A stretch of 64,000 nt of DNA, taken from the NCBI RefSeq assembly GCF_028476545.1, contig NW_026732995.1, forward strand, positions 507,001-571,000, given 5' to 3'. Each line of letters begins with the position of its first letter. The first letter of the stretch is position 1. The notes under the pieces are model-generated. The model did no database searches. It worked only from the letters and a program-made list of their open reading frames with translations, and had not been told where the DNA came from. Source of the stretch: Physella acuta (Eukaryota; Mollusca; Gastropoda; Physidae). This document shows positions 47,745 to 59,404 of this stretch, piece by piece. Both the position numbers and the translations under genes were made by a program.

Positions 47745-48968
47745 ATGTATGTAGCCCTTATCTCAACAAAGTGTCACCAGTAACTGGTAGGCCAGAGGTA
47801 GCCCTTGTCTGACTAATGTGTCACCAGTAACTGGTAGGCCTAGGGTAGCCGTTGTCTCTATGTGTCACCAGTAACTGGTAGGCCTGGGGTAGACATTGAC
47901 TGACTAATGTGTCACCAGTAACTGGTAGACCAGAGGTAGTCTTTTTCTGACTAATGTGTCACCAGTAACTGGTAGGCCAGAGGTAGCCCTTGTCTCTATG
48001 TGTCACCAGTAACTGGTAGGCCTGGGGTAGCACTTGTCTCTATGTGTCACCAGTAACTGGTAGACCAGAGGTAGCCTTTGTCTGACTAATGTGTCACCAG
48101 TAACTGGTAGGCCAGAGGTAGCCCTTGTCTCTATGTGTCACCAGTAACTGGTAGGCCTGGGGTAGCCCTTGTCTGACTAATGTGTCAACAGTAACTGGTA
48201 GGCCTGAGGTAGCCCTTGTCTCTATGTGTCACCAGTAACTGGTAGGCCTGAGGTAGCCCTTGTCTCTATGTGTCACCAGTAACTGGTAGGCCAGAGGTAG
48301 CCCTTGTCTGACTAATGTGTCACCAGTAACTGGTAGGCCTGAGTTAGCCTTTTTCTGACTAATGTGTCACCAGTAACTGGTAGGCCTGAGGTAGCCCTTG
48401 TCTGACTAATGTGTCACCAGTAACTGGTAGGCCTGAGTTAGCCTTTTTCTGACTAATGTGTCACCAGTAACTGGTAGACCAGAGGTAGCCTTTTTCTGAC
48501 TAATGTGTCACCAGTAACTGGTAGGCATGAGGTAGCCTTTGTCTGACTAATGTGTCACCAGTAACTGGTAGGCCTGAGGTAGCCCTTGTCTCTATGTGTC
48601 ACCAGTAACTGGTAGGCCTGGGGTAGCCCTTGTCTGACTAATGTGTCACCAGTAACTGGTAGGCCTGAGGTAGCCCTTGTCTCTATGTGTCACCAGTAAC
48701 TGGTAGGCCAGAGGTAGCCCTTGTCTGACTAATGTGTCACCAGTAACTTGTAGGCCAGAGGTAGCCCTTGTATGACTAATGTGTCACCAGTAACTGGTAG
48801 GCATGAGGTAGCCTTTGTCTGACTAATGTGTCACCAGTAACTGGTAGGCCTGAGGTAGCCCTTGTCTCTATGTGTCACCAGTAACTGGTAGGCCTGAGGT
48901 AGCCCTTGTCTCTATGTGTCACCAGTAACTGGTAGGCCTGGGGTAGCCCTTGTCTGACTAATGTGTCA
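47745..48968. repeat. 44/47-bp minisatellite, about 27 copies
   Basis: Two unit types differ by gtctgactaatgtgtc versus gtctctatgtgtc. The core is accagtaactggtaggcctg + aggtagccctt. The accagtaactggt core is an imperfect palindrome. Confidence 0.96.
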
Positions 48969-49189
48969 ACAATGAAGATCGACGGCAGAACAAAGTTACA
49001 GCGATAGTAAAGCCGGCACATGGATATGGCACGCGAGGCAAACGTTGGACTGGAACCCACGGAGGGAAAAGAAAGTAGACCGGCCTGAGCAGTCCTGGAG
49101 AAGGACTGTGGGAGGAGAAGCAAGGGCTGCTGGGTTAAGGTGAACTCAACTAAAGAGAATTGCCAATGATGGAAAGGTGGGATGTGGTT

Positions 49190-49262
49190 GGATGGTAAAG
49201 TTTATAACTGCTAACACGAGTCTCGATGTTACTGAAACACATGAACTCTACTTCATCTACCG
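49190..49262 (+). mobile_element. SINE 3' fragment
   Basis: Shares ttactgaaacacatgaactc + tacttcatctaccgt with the body of the SINE at 44359-44575; the 5' part is missing. It runs into (AT)n at 49278. Confidence 0.6.
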
Positions 49263-49274
49263 TGTCTTGGGCAC

Positions 49275-49375
<101 letters not shown>

Positions 49376-50179
49376 AGTTAAAAATAACTTGACACCTCTC
49401 GGACTACCTACATAACCCCGTTCGAACCACTATAAACAAGTTTTAGACTCAGATATCTCAAGACATAAACCGTAAAAAAATATTTCTAAAAGCATTTGTA
49501 ATAGAAAGCTTTAGAATGAACATAGTTTTTATATTTAAAAGCCTTGCTCGCTAAACATGTGTACGAAGTTTAAAGATCGACCAACAGGTATGTTGATCTA
49601 TGTGGCCCCCTGTGGCCCTATGTGATCAGTTCAATATGCCCCCCCCCCTCTGATTAGTTCAATGTGCCCCACCCCCACCTTGTGATTAGTACAATGTGGC
49701 CCCCTGTGATCAAATCAATGTGCTTCCCCCCCCTCCACCAACATTAAAATAACTTGAATAAGGCTTCACCTAACACAATCTTACTTTCCCTTATATATCA
49801 GATATATCAGATATATCAGATTTAGTCTAATACAGTCCAACAAATAAAGAATTAGAAATACTAGCCCTCTTCCTTTAATCTACTTTAAATAAGATTTAGA
49901 CCTAACACTCTTACTTCCCTTAGTTTAAATTGTGTACGACGAATAGCCCTTGAGAAATCGATTGGAATGTAGGTCTTTAAGTGCTCAGGTAAGCACGCAA
50001 TAGAGAATGTTTACATGAAATGATCGTCTCCTTCATTCAAGTGTGGGCCACAAATCCAGGCTATTCCCACAGTCGGCATTTGGGTCACGTGGTGTTTGGG
50101 GTGTGTGGGGGAGGGGGGGGGGGAATACGCAGAGAATATTTTAAAATTTCAGAAACTGTCTGAGTAAACTGTAAACTTG

Positions 50180-50411
50180 TAGAACTAGTAGCAGATATTT
50201 ACACGTAGAACTAGTAGCAGATATTTACACGTAGAACTAGTAGCAGATATTTACACGTAGAACTAGTAGCAGATATTTACACGTAGAACTAGTAGCAGAT
50301 ATTTACACGTAGAACTAGTAGCAGATATTTACACGTAGACCTAGTAGCAGATATTTACATGTAGAACTAGTAGCAGATATTTACACGTAGAACTAGTAGC
50401 AGATATTTACA
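50180..50411. repeat. 26-bp minisatellite, nine copies
   Basis: Unit acacgtagaactagtagcag + atattt, almost perfect. Confidence 0.96.
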
Positions 50412-50693
50412 CATTTTTTAATGTGAAAAAAATGGCAAAAGTGGTATTGGTTTAATATCATCAAAATATATTTTTCTTAATATAAAGCTCAAAATATTAG
50501 TTGAAAACAGCAATAAGATTGTATTAAAATGTTTTCTTTATTGTATTGATCTCATAGAACATTTATCTTAACGTAAATACCCAATTATCTTTTTGGTTTA
50601 ATCAGATAATTAATTTTAAAATCAGAAAATTTTAAAAGGTTTGACAGGGGAAGTAGAGTTCATCGGTAAACGGATCCCACATTTGCACGTGCC

Positions 50694-50899
50694 CAGAGTT
50701 TCTTCCAGGCATCTCTTCGGGGGGGGGGGCTTAGCCCCCCCGAAAAAATTTTTCCGCCCCCCCGAACGAAATGAAATTTATATAATTTATATAGAAAATA
50801 TATACTTTTAACAGTGTCCGCCCCCCCCGAAGAAAGTCTACCGCCCCCCCCGAAAATTTCAAGTGCCCCCCCGGAGAAAAATGTCTGGCAGAAACACTG
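50694..50899 (-). mobile_element. hAT-type MITE with G-homopolymer interior, 206-bp copy with perfect target duplication
   Basis: On the minus strand it begins CAGTGTTTCTGCCAGAC and ends GCCTGGAAGAAACTCTG. The flanks cacgtgcc at 50686-50693 and 50900-50907 are identical. Six G-runs of 7-10 alternate with AT segments. This is the best-preserved copy; the others are 10985-11184, 22182-22383 and 45087-45144. Confidence 0.88.
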
Positions 50900-50908
50900 C
50901 ACGTGCCG

Positions 50909-51555
50909 CACTTGTTATTTGATGTCATCATGACCTAAGTTGTGGCAGTGGGGTTTGAACCCACCACTACAGGCAACGTCCTGTCGCTTCACACAACTCC
51001 ACCACTTTCTTCTCGCTACGCCCATGTACTACCTTTTATAAATAGGTCACTGCTGGTTGGTATATGGCAATCGACGTCATACTTAAAAACTTGGTGGATT
51101 AGTAACTTGTGTGTTTGTACCCCCCCCCCCCCTAGAGGGTAGCAGATGTAGGTGCAGCATATGTTAACATTTATCTACAACTTGCTGATAACAAAAAAAT
51201 TGTCAAAACAAAAATCAATCAACAAGCCATACAATGAAGTCGGTGCACAGACAAGTTTCCCTGTTCCCTACATAGATCTAACACGTGCGAGAGAATTCCA
51301 TTCAAACTCCCAGTTCAAATATTCTAAGAAAACGAGTTTATAAAGTACAAACTTTTTTTAAATTCTCTGTTTGCTGTGTAAACTTCATTATGAAAAGCCA
51401 CGCCCATACATAGATCGTAGTTTTCTATTTGCAACAAGTAGCCTTGTATTACGTCGTGATGTGTTCTCTCAATGTTTACCTGTTTCAGCAAATCAGATGG
51501 TTTCTATAGACGCCTTAATGGTGTGTATGGAGGAGGGGGGGCGTATCTAGGGACA
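50909..51555. other. Spacer, no gene seen
   Basis: Single-copy apart from the tRNA-like patch and poly-C at 51121-51132. Confidence 0.55.
50940..51008 (-). mobile_element. tRNA-like sequence, probably a SINE head
   Basis: On the minus strand a T-arm GTGGGTTCAAACCCCAC (five-pair stem) follows an A-box-like GGAGTTGTGTGAAGCG. The acceptor stem does not pair, so a functional tRNA gene is unlikely. Confidence 0.4.
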
Positions 51556-53497
51556 TTGATGTAACCAAGAACATGATGTAACCAAGACCATGATGTAACC
51601 AAGAACATGATGTAACCAAGAACATGATGTAACCAAGAACAGGATGTAACCAAGAACAGGATGTAACCAAGGATGTAACCAAGACCATGATGTAACCAAG
51701 AACAGGATGTAACCAAGGATGTAACCAAGAACATGATGTAACCAAGAACATGATGTAACCAAGAACATGATGTAACCAAGAACAGGATGTAACCAAGAAC
51801 AGAATGTAACCAAGAACAGGATGTAACCAAGAACAGGATGTAACCAAGAACATGATGTAACCAAGGATGTAACCAAGAACAGGATGTAACCAAGAACAGG
51901 ATGTAACCAAGGATGTAACCAAGACCATGATGTAACCAAGAACAGGATGTAACCAAGGATGTAACCAAGAACATGATGTAACCAAGAACATGATGTAACC
52001 AAGAACATGATGTAACCAAGAACAGGATGTAACCAAGAACAGAATGTAACCAAGAACAGGATGTAACCAAGGATGTAACCAAGAACAGGAGGTAACCAAG
52101 AACAGGATGTAACCAAGAACAGGATGTAACCAAGAACAGGATGTAACCAAGAACAGGATGTAACCAAAAACAGGATGTAACCAAGAACATGATGTAACCA
52201 AGGATGTAACCAAGAACAGGAGGTAACCAAGGATGTAACCAAGAACATGATGTAACCAAGGATGTAACCAAGAACATGATGTAACCAAGAACAGGATGTA
52301 ACCAAGAACATGATGTAACCAAGACCATGATGTAACCAAAAACAGGATGTAACCAAGAACATGATGTAACCAAGACCATGATGTAACCAAGAACATGATG
52401 TAACCAAGGATGTAACCAAGAACAGGATGTAACCAAGGATGTAACCAAGACCATGATGTAACCAAGAACATGATGTAACCAAGAACATGATGTAACCAAG
52501 GATGTAACCAAGAACATGATGTAACCAAGGATGTAACCAAGAACATGATGTAACCAAGAACAAGATGTTACCAAAAACAGGATGTAACCAAGAACATGAT
52601 GTAACCAAGGATGTAGCCAAGAACAGGATGTAACCAAGGATGTAACCAAGAACATTATGTAACCAAGGATGTAACCAAGAACAGGATGTAACCAAGAACA
52701 TGATGTAACCAAGGATGTAACCAAGAACAGGAGGTAACCAAGGATGTAACCAAGACCATGATGTAACCAAGAACAGGATGTAACCAAGGATGTAACCAAG
52801 AACATTATGTAACCAAGGATGTAACCAAGAACAGGATGTAACCAAGAACATGATGTAACCAAGGATGTAACCAAGAACAGGAGGTAACCAAGGATGTAAC
52901 CAAGAACATGATGTAACCAAGGATGTAACCAAGAATGTAACCAAGAACAGGATGTAACCAAGAACATGATGTAACCAAGGATGAAACCGAGAACAGGAGG
53001 TAACCAAGGATGTAACCAAGAACATGATGTAACCAAGGATGTAACCAAGAACATGATGTAACCAAGGATGTAGCCAAGAACAGGATGTAACCAAGGATGT
53101 AACCAAGAACATTATGTAACCAAGGATGTAACCAAGAACAGGATGTAACCAAGAACATGATGTAACCAAGGATGTAACCAAGAACAGGAGGTAACCAAGA
53201 ACATGATGTAACCAAGAACATGATGTAACCAAGGATGTAACCAAGAACATGATGTAACCAAGAACATGATGTAACCAAGGATGTAACCAAGAACATGATG
53301 TAACCAAGAACATGATGTAACCAAGAACATGATGTAACCAAGGATGTAACCAAGAACATGATGTAACCAAGAACATGATGTAACCAAGGATGTAACCAAG
53401 AACATGATGTAACCAAGAACAGGATGTAACCAAGAACATGATGTAACCAAGAACATGATGTAACCAAGGATGTAACCAAGAACATGATGTAACCAAG
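51556..53497. repeat. 12/17-bp minisatellite (gatgtaaccaag +/- aacag or aacat)
   Basis: About 125 units. Three types (gatgtaaccaag, gatgtaaccaagaacag, gatgtaaccaagaacat) mix in short recurrent phrases; the order around 51700-51860 recurs near 51940-52080. Minus frames of 340-650 codons (MFLVTSCSWLHPW periods) are artefacts. Confidence 0.97.
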
Positions 53498-53629
53498 GGA
53501 GGCTAAACGGAATGTAGCCCCCCCCCCCCCCCACTCCCAAAAAATAAAAAAATCCGCTCTAGCTGAATCCGCCCTTGGATGTAATCAAGAACATAAGAAC
53601 TAACTGGAGTAATTCCTTGAGTTACACAT

Positions 53630-53985
53630 TGCCTCAAGTAGCGTCAGTGACTCCTACAGAAAGACTATGACTCAAATAGCGTCAGTGACTCCTACAGAAA
53701 GACTATGACTCAGGTAGAGTCAGTGACTCCTACAGGAAGACTATGACTCAAGTAGAGTCAGTGACTCCTACAGAAAGACTATGACTCAAGTAGAGTCAGT
53801 GACTCCTACAGAAAGACTATGACTCAAGTAGCGTCAGTGACTCCTACAGGAAGACTATGACTCAAGTAGAGTCAGTGACTCCTAAAGAAAGACCATGTCT
53901 CAAGTAACGTCAGTGACCCCTACAGAAAGACTATGACTCAAGTAGAGCCAGTGACTCCTACAGCAAGACTATGACTCAAGCACTG
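53630..53985. repeat. 38-40-bp minisatellite, about nine copies
   Basis: Unit gactcaagtagagtcagtga + ctcctacagaaagactat. Confidence 0.94.
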
Positions 53986-54189
53986 AAACTCGAGTGCAAC
54001 ACGTGCGACAAAGAGCTGTTATCGAACTCGGCAGAAAATAAAACGTTTGTAATTACACACGACAACATGTCGCCTGCGTGAGCAAGTCACACCCAGCATG
54101 TGCCGGTTAGATTTTTATCGTCTGCTTGTTGGGTCGACCACACCACTCCATTTTTAACGTTTTCATTTACTCGAAAGACAAAAGACTAC

Positions 54190-55500
54190 AAATAACTGAC
54201 TACCTGATTCAACAGGTATCTGAGTAACTCTACGGGTATCTGACTCTACAGGTATCTGACTCTACAGGTATCTGACCCTGCAGGTACCTGACTCTACAGG
54301 TACCTGACTCTACAGGTACCTCACTCTACAGGTACCTGACTCTACAGGTGCAAGACTCTACAGGTACCTGACTCTACTTGACTCTACAGGTACCTGACTC
54401 TACAGGTACCTGACTCTACAGGTACCTGACTCTATAGGTATCTGACACTACAGGTACCTGACTCGTACCTGACTCTACAGATACCTGACTCTACAGGTAC
54501 CTGACTCTATAGGTGCCTGACTCTACAGATGCCTGACTCAACAGGTGTCTGATTCTATAGGTGCCTGACTCTACAGATGCCTGACTCTTCAGGTGCCTGA
54601 CTCTACAGGTACCTGACTCTACAGGTACCTGACTCTACAGGTGCCTGACTCTACAGGTACCTGACTCTACAGGTACCTGACTCTACAGGTACCTGACACT
54701 ACTCTACAGGTACCTGACTCTACTCTACAGGTGCCTGACTCTACATGTGCCTGACTCTACAGGTACCTGACTCGACAGGTGCCTGACTCTAAAGGTATCT
54801 GACTCTAAAGGTACCTGACTCTACAGGTGCCTGACTCTACAGTTCAGGTACCTGACTCTACAGTACAGGTACCTGAATCTACAGGTGCCTGACTCTACAG
54901 CACAGGTACCTGACTCTACAGGTACCTGACTCTACAGGTGCCTGACTCTACAGGTGCCTGACTCTACAGGTACCTGACTCTACAGTACAGGTACTAGACT
55001 ACAGGTGCCTGACTCTACAGCACAGGTACTTGACTCTACAGGTGCCTGGCTCTACAGGTACCTGACTCTACAGTACAGGTACCTGACTCTACAGGTACCT
55101 GACTCTACAGGTGCCTGACTCTACAGGTGCCTGACTCTACAGGTGCCTGACTCTACAGGTGCCTGACTCTACAGTACAGGTACCTGACTCTACAGGTGCC
55201 TGACTCTACAGGTGCCTGACTCTACAGGTACCTGACTCTACAGGTACCTGACTGACTCTACAGGTACCTGACTCTACAGGTGCCTGACTCTACAGGTACC
55301 TGACTCTACAGGTACCTGACTCTACCTGGCTCTACAGGTATCTGACTCTACAAGTGCCTGACTCTACGGGTACTTGACTCTACAGTACAGGTGCCTGACT
55401 CTACAGGTACCTGACTCTACAGGTACCTGACTCTACAGGTACCTGACTCTACAGGTATTTGACTCTACAGGTACCTGAGCCTGTCTCACTCTACAGACAC
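54190..55500. repeat. 16-bp minisatellite (ggtacctgactctaca), about 80 copies
   Basis: Each full unit carries a KpnI-like ggtacc palindrome; ggtgcc and ggtatc variants are frequent, and an insertion variant ctacagtacaggtacc recurs about eight times in the right half. Confidence 0.96.
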
Positions 55501-56220
55501 CTGACTGCAGACAGTCCGGCAATCTTGTGTAGTGTCCAGCCTGTTTTATCACCGTCTTGTTGTTCAAGTTTTTAAAGTTCTAGATAGATCTAACAGTAGT
55601 GCCACAGTACCACCCCCGCCCCCTCTCCTCATACTTCCCAGGCTGCTGTAATTTTTAACTAACCCAACTTTAAATGTGTTGGTCACGTGCTCTTGTCACA
55701 TTACACGAGTACACATAACGAACGTGTACACATGGACGGTCAAGTTATGCCGTGTGTACACACCGGTTACATGGACTATGTAATAAAATGTACATTATAG
55801 ATCTATGTATGAATATGTATGTGAGAGCCTACATATATTCTTGTCATATGGACACAGCTATAACAAAATTGTATGCATACCCAGAGATTAATTAATTTAC
55901 CTGGTTTGTCTTGGACTGTCTCCATTATGTTAATTAACTCCAGCTATATTTAGCACCGGGAATAGTAAAAAAAATAATTAATCCACTACTGGAATTATTC
56001 CATGTTTAATTATATTGCACACACTGTAAACACAGCCAAATGAACACACACGTTAAACACACCCCAAGTGAACACGCACATATTATCCGTGTACGCTAGA
56101 AATAAAACCTGTTCCCGTTGTTATTTTTTTACCCCTCCCTCCCTACACGCGGGGGGAGACAAGCAACAGGTCTTCCATTCAGACGGTGAAATCCTGACGG
56201 GCTGGTCTGGCGGGCTTTCC
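55501..56220. other. Spacer, no gene seen
   Basis: Single-copy AT-rich DNA. A promoter or first exon of the EH gene could lie in the 45-57 kb interval but no signal here stands out. Confidence 0.5.
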
Positions 56221-56223
56221 CAC

Positions 56224-56372
56224 GCCACGGGTCCCGATAGAGGGGGGTTCCTGGGTCCCGATAGAGGGGGAGTTCCTGGGTCCCGATAGAAGTGGGTTCC
56301 TGGGTCCCGATAGAAGTGGGTTCCTGGGTCCCGATAGAGGAGGGTTCCTGGGTCCCGGTAGAGGGGGGGGGG
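56224..56372. repeat. 25-27-bp minisatellite (gggtcccgatagagggggtt..)
   Basis: About six copies with aagtggg and agggggg variants. Confidence 0.94.
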
Positions 56373-56565
56373 GGCTCAAGACTTGGGTAGTCCCCGTCTG
56401 CCGGGTCCCGATAACATCACACGGACACCCGCGTGAGTTCAACACAGGTAGGTAGGCCTATCGTGTGACCAGGTGAGAGAAACGGTGTCACGTGATCATG
56501 TTATATAAATAAACATCCTGGTGTCAGACGAAAAGGACAATGTCTTGTCATTTTATCATCGCATG

Positions 56566-56566
<1 letters not shown>

Positions 56567-56645
<79 letters not shown>
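56567..56645. repeat. (AT)n microsatellite
   Basis: About 39 units. Confidence 0.98.
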
Positions 56646-56648
<3 letters not shown>

Positions 56649-57375
56649 TACTTTTTTCACTCCACCTGCATTACGAAATCCTGCCTGTGCATATATATGT
56701 ATATAAATGTAACATAAAAATACATTAGCAGCTCTACATCGCATGCATAGTTTGCTGCTGTAGATAACAATTGTATAATATATTGCTGCTGTCAAAATGT
56801 TGGTGTTGATACTATTATTAGCATACAGTGTATTTTAATTCTGGGACCGTAGCTGAACAGTAAGGGGAGGTAATTTTATCAGCCTCTCGCTCGTTTCTGA
56901 TTGGGATAAAATACATCACATAATTTTATGTTGCTGAATAACCTTGTTACATGAATTGGTGTTTTTTTTAAGTAGGCCTACTTGTTTATTAATTTTAGGT
57001 TTAAGATGATAACTTAATTATGAAATCATTTAATTTCTGAATTAAAAAATAATTATGTCAGCTTGGTATAAATCAATTATTAGGTTACGCTATATCGGTA
57101 AAATCCATTTAATGTTAAAAAAAAAAAAGAGTAACATCTTGCACTTTTAATCAGTTTCTTGTTTTGTAAGAAGCAAACATTTAAATCACTGACAAATAAC
57201 TGAAGTGAAATAATTAATGTTGTAGGCTAAGGATTGTTCTCATAGCTATAATCTAATCAGTTGTAACTATAAACATGTTTACCATAGTTCTACTGCTCTC
57301 TGCATTAGTAAGATTGCTTTACACATCATATCCTCCGGAGAGACCAATGGCCTAAAAATTGCAGTCAATTGGCCA
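56646..57375. other. AT-rich spacer, no gene seen
   Basis: Single-copy, AT-rich, no repeats longer than 20 bp, no supported frame. Confidence 0.6.
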
Positions 57376-57664
57376 TCACCTGTATCAGCAGGACAAGACA
57401 GGACCTCGCCTGTATCAGCAGGACAAGACAGGACCTCGCCTGTATCAGCAGGACAAGACAGGACCTCACCTGTATCAACAGGACAAGACAGGACCTCGCC
57501 TGTATCAGCAGGACCAGACAGGACCTCGCCTGTATCAGCAGGACCAGACAGGACCTCGCCTGTATCAGCAGGACAAGACAGGACCTTACCTGTATCAGCA
57601 GGACAAGACAGGACCTCACCTGTATCAGCAGGACCTCACCTGTATCAGCAGGACAAGACAGGAC
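57376..57664. repeat. 30-bp minisatellite, about ten copies
   Basis: Unit aggacctcgcctgtatcagc + aggacaagac; one unit is shortened near 57625. It passes directly into the next array. Confidence 0.95.
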
Positions 57665-58740
57665 CTCCCAAATGCCCTGTAGTAGACCTGGGACAACCCA
57701 AATGTCAAGGGTGGCCCTAAAGTAGCCTGAGGACAACCCAAATGCCATTGGTGGCCCTGTAGTAGACCTGGGACAACCCAAATGTCAAGGGTGGCCCTAA
57801 AGTAGCCTGAGGACAACCCAAATGCCATTGGTGGCCCTGTAGTAGACCTGGGACAACCCAAATGTCAAGGGTGGCCCTAAAGTAGCCTGAGGACAACCCA
57901 AATGCCACTGGTGGCCCTGTAGTAGACCTGGGACAACCCAAATGTCAAGGGTGGCCCTAAAGTAGCCTGAGGACAACCCAAATGCCATTGGTGGCCCTGT
58001 AGTAGACCTGGGACAACCCAAATGTCAAGGGTGGCCCTAAAGTAGCCTGAGGACAACCCAAATGCCACTGGTGGCCCTGTAGTAGACCTGGGACAACCCA
58101 AATGTCAAGGGTGGCCCTAAAGTAGCCTGAGGACAACCCAAATGCCATTGGTGGCCCTGTAGTAGACCTGGGACAACCCAAATGTCAAGGGTGGCCCTAA
58201 AGTAGCCTGAGGACAACCCAAATGCCATTGGTGGCCCTGTAGTAGACCTGGGACAACCCAAATGTCAAGGGTGGCCCTAAAGTAGCCTGAGGACAACCCA
58301 AGTGCCATTGGTGGCCCTGTAGTAGACCTGGGACAACCCAAATGTCAAGGGTGGCCCTAAAGTAGCCTGAGGACAACCCAAATGCCACTGGTGGCCCTGT
58401 AGTAGACCTGGGACAACCCAAATGTCAAGGGTGGCCCTAAAGTAGCCTGAGGACAACCCAAGTGCCATTGGTGGCCCTGTAGTAGACCTGGGACAACCCA
58501 AATGTCAAGGGTGGCCCTAAAGTAGCCTGAGGACAACCCAAATGCCACTGGTGGCCCTGTAGTAGACCTGGGACAACCCAAATGTCAAGGGTGGCCCTAA
58601 AGTAGCCTGAGGACAACCCAAGTGCCATTGGTGGCCCTGTAGTAGACCTGGGACAACCCAAATGTCAAGGGTGGCCCTAAAGTAGCCTGAGGACAACCCA
58701 AATGCCACTGGTGGCCCTGTAGTATACCTGGGACACCCCA
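57665..58740. repeat. 80-bp minisatellite, 13 copies, each a diverged 40-bp pair
   Basis: Each 80-mer has two related halves: ccaaatgccattggtggccc + tgtagtagacctgggacaac and ccaaatgtcaagggtggccc + taaagtagcctgaggacaac. Copies differ only at three or so sites (cattg/cactg, aaatg/aagtg), showing recent homogenisation at the 80-bp level. It lies between the two genes. Confidence 0.97.
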
Positions 58741-59152
58741 AATGCAATGTTGGTCCAAGACAACCCAATGAGTGGCCTTGATAATACTGGCATAACAAAA
58801 CATAGTACAGGATACATACAACCAAGTGGTCACTTTTTAAAAAATATATATAATTAAACAATGCTTCTCATTTTATTCAATATTTTCACATAATACAAAA
58901 AATATTTATTTAAAGTCATTAATAATGGCATTCATACATTTACAATACAATGTCTTTATGAGTTTATTTAGCTATACTGTAGGTTACAAATGCTCAGTTT
59001 GTCCAATGATTTGATTTGTTATTCAGCATCGTGACTACAGTGCTATGAGCTTGTAGACAATAGTTACGTCCGTTTAGTCATGTGAATTGTACAAGTCCCT
59101 TCACATATAAATAGTAGAGAGTGATGTCCCTTGTTGAGCAGTGTTACCTCCC
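58740..59152 (-). other. NUP155 3' UTR and candidate poly(A) signals
   Basis: This AT-rich single-copy stretch lies between the NUP155 stop and the 80-bp array. On the minus strand AATAAA occurs at 58963-58968, 58905-58910 and 58872-58877. Any could direct polyadenylation; the last two sit close together about 250-280 nt past the stop. The sequence does not decide between them. Confidence 0.6.
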
Positions 59153-59404
59153 CTAAGATGACAACCTCTCCAGCTTGGCCTGCGTGGCTTTAAAGTTGGC
59201 AATGAGTGAGAGCACCTGTTGGTCAGTGCTGCTGGTGGCCTGCAGGTCCACCAGGTAGTTGGCCACACTGTCCATACAGGCCAGCACCAGACGTTTGCGG
59301 TCACTGGCCGGGATCAGGTTAGGATTTTTGGCCAGGTGCTCGATGTAGGCTTGCAGGACCACCAGGACATGGTAGGGCTTCTGTTGGTTCTGCCATAACA
59401 TGTC
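59153..59404 (-). CDS. NUP155: NUP155 last coding exon with stop
   Basis: Acceptor tacacttgcag, phase 0. Eighty-three codons [14 protein letters not shown] through [14 protein letters not shown] to [13 protein letters not shown], then TAG at 59155-59153. The C-terminus matches the human ending FKSLQAKLERLH. Confidence 0.96.
   Translation of the reverse strand, partial: DMLWQNQQKPYHVLVVLQAYIEHLAKNPNLIPASDRKRLVLACMDSVANYLVDLQATSSTDQQVLSLIANFKATQAKLERLSS

Noticed and set aside
48989-49140. Fragment of a retroelement coding region
   Set aside because: GC-balanced and unlike its surroundings, but no recognisable reverse transcriptase or endonuclease motif in any frame.
50940-51008. Functional tRNA gene on the minus strand
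   Set aside because: The T-arm is good but the acceptor stem and anticodon arm do not pair; more likely a SINE head.
51504-53540. Leu/Ser/Trp-rich minus frames resembling a membrane protein
   Set aside because: Translation of 12/17-bp units; the hydrophobic look comes from gatgtaaccaag read backwards.
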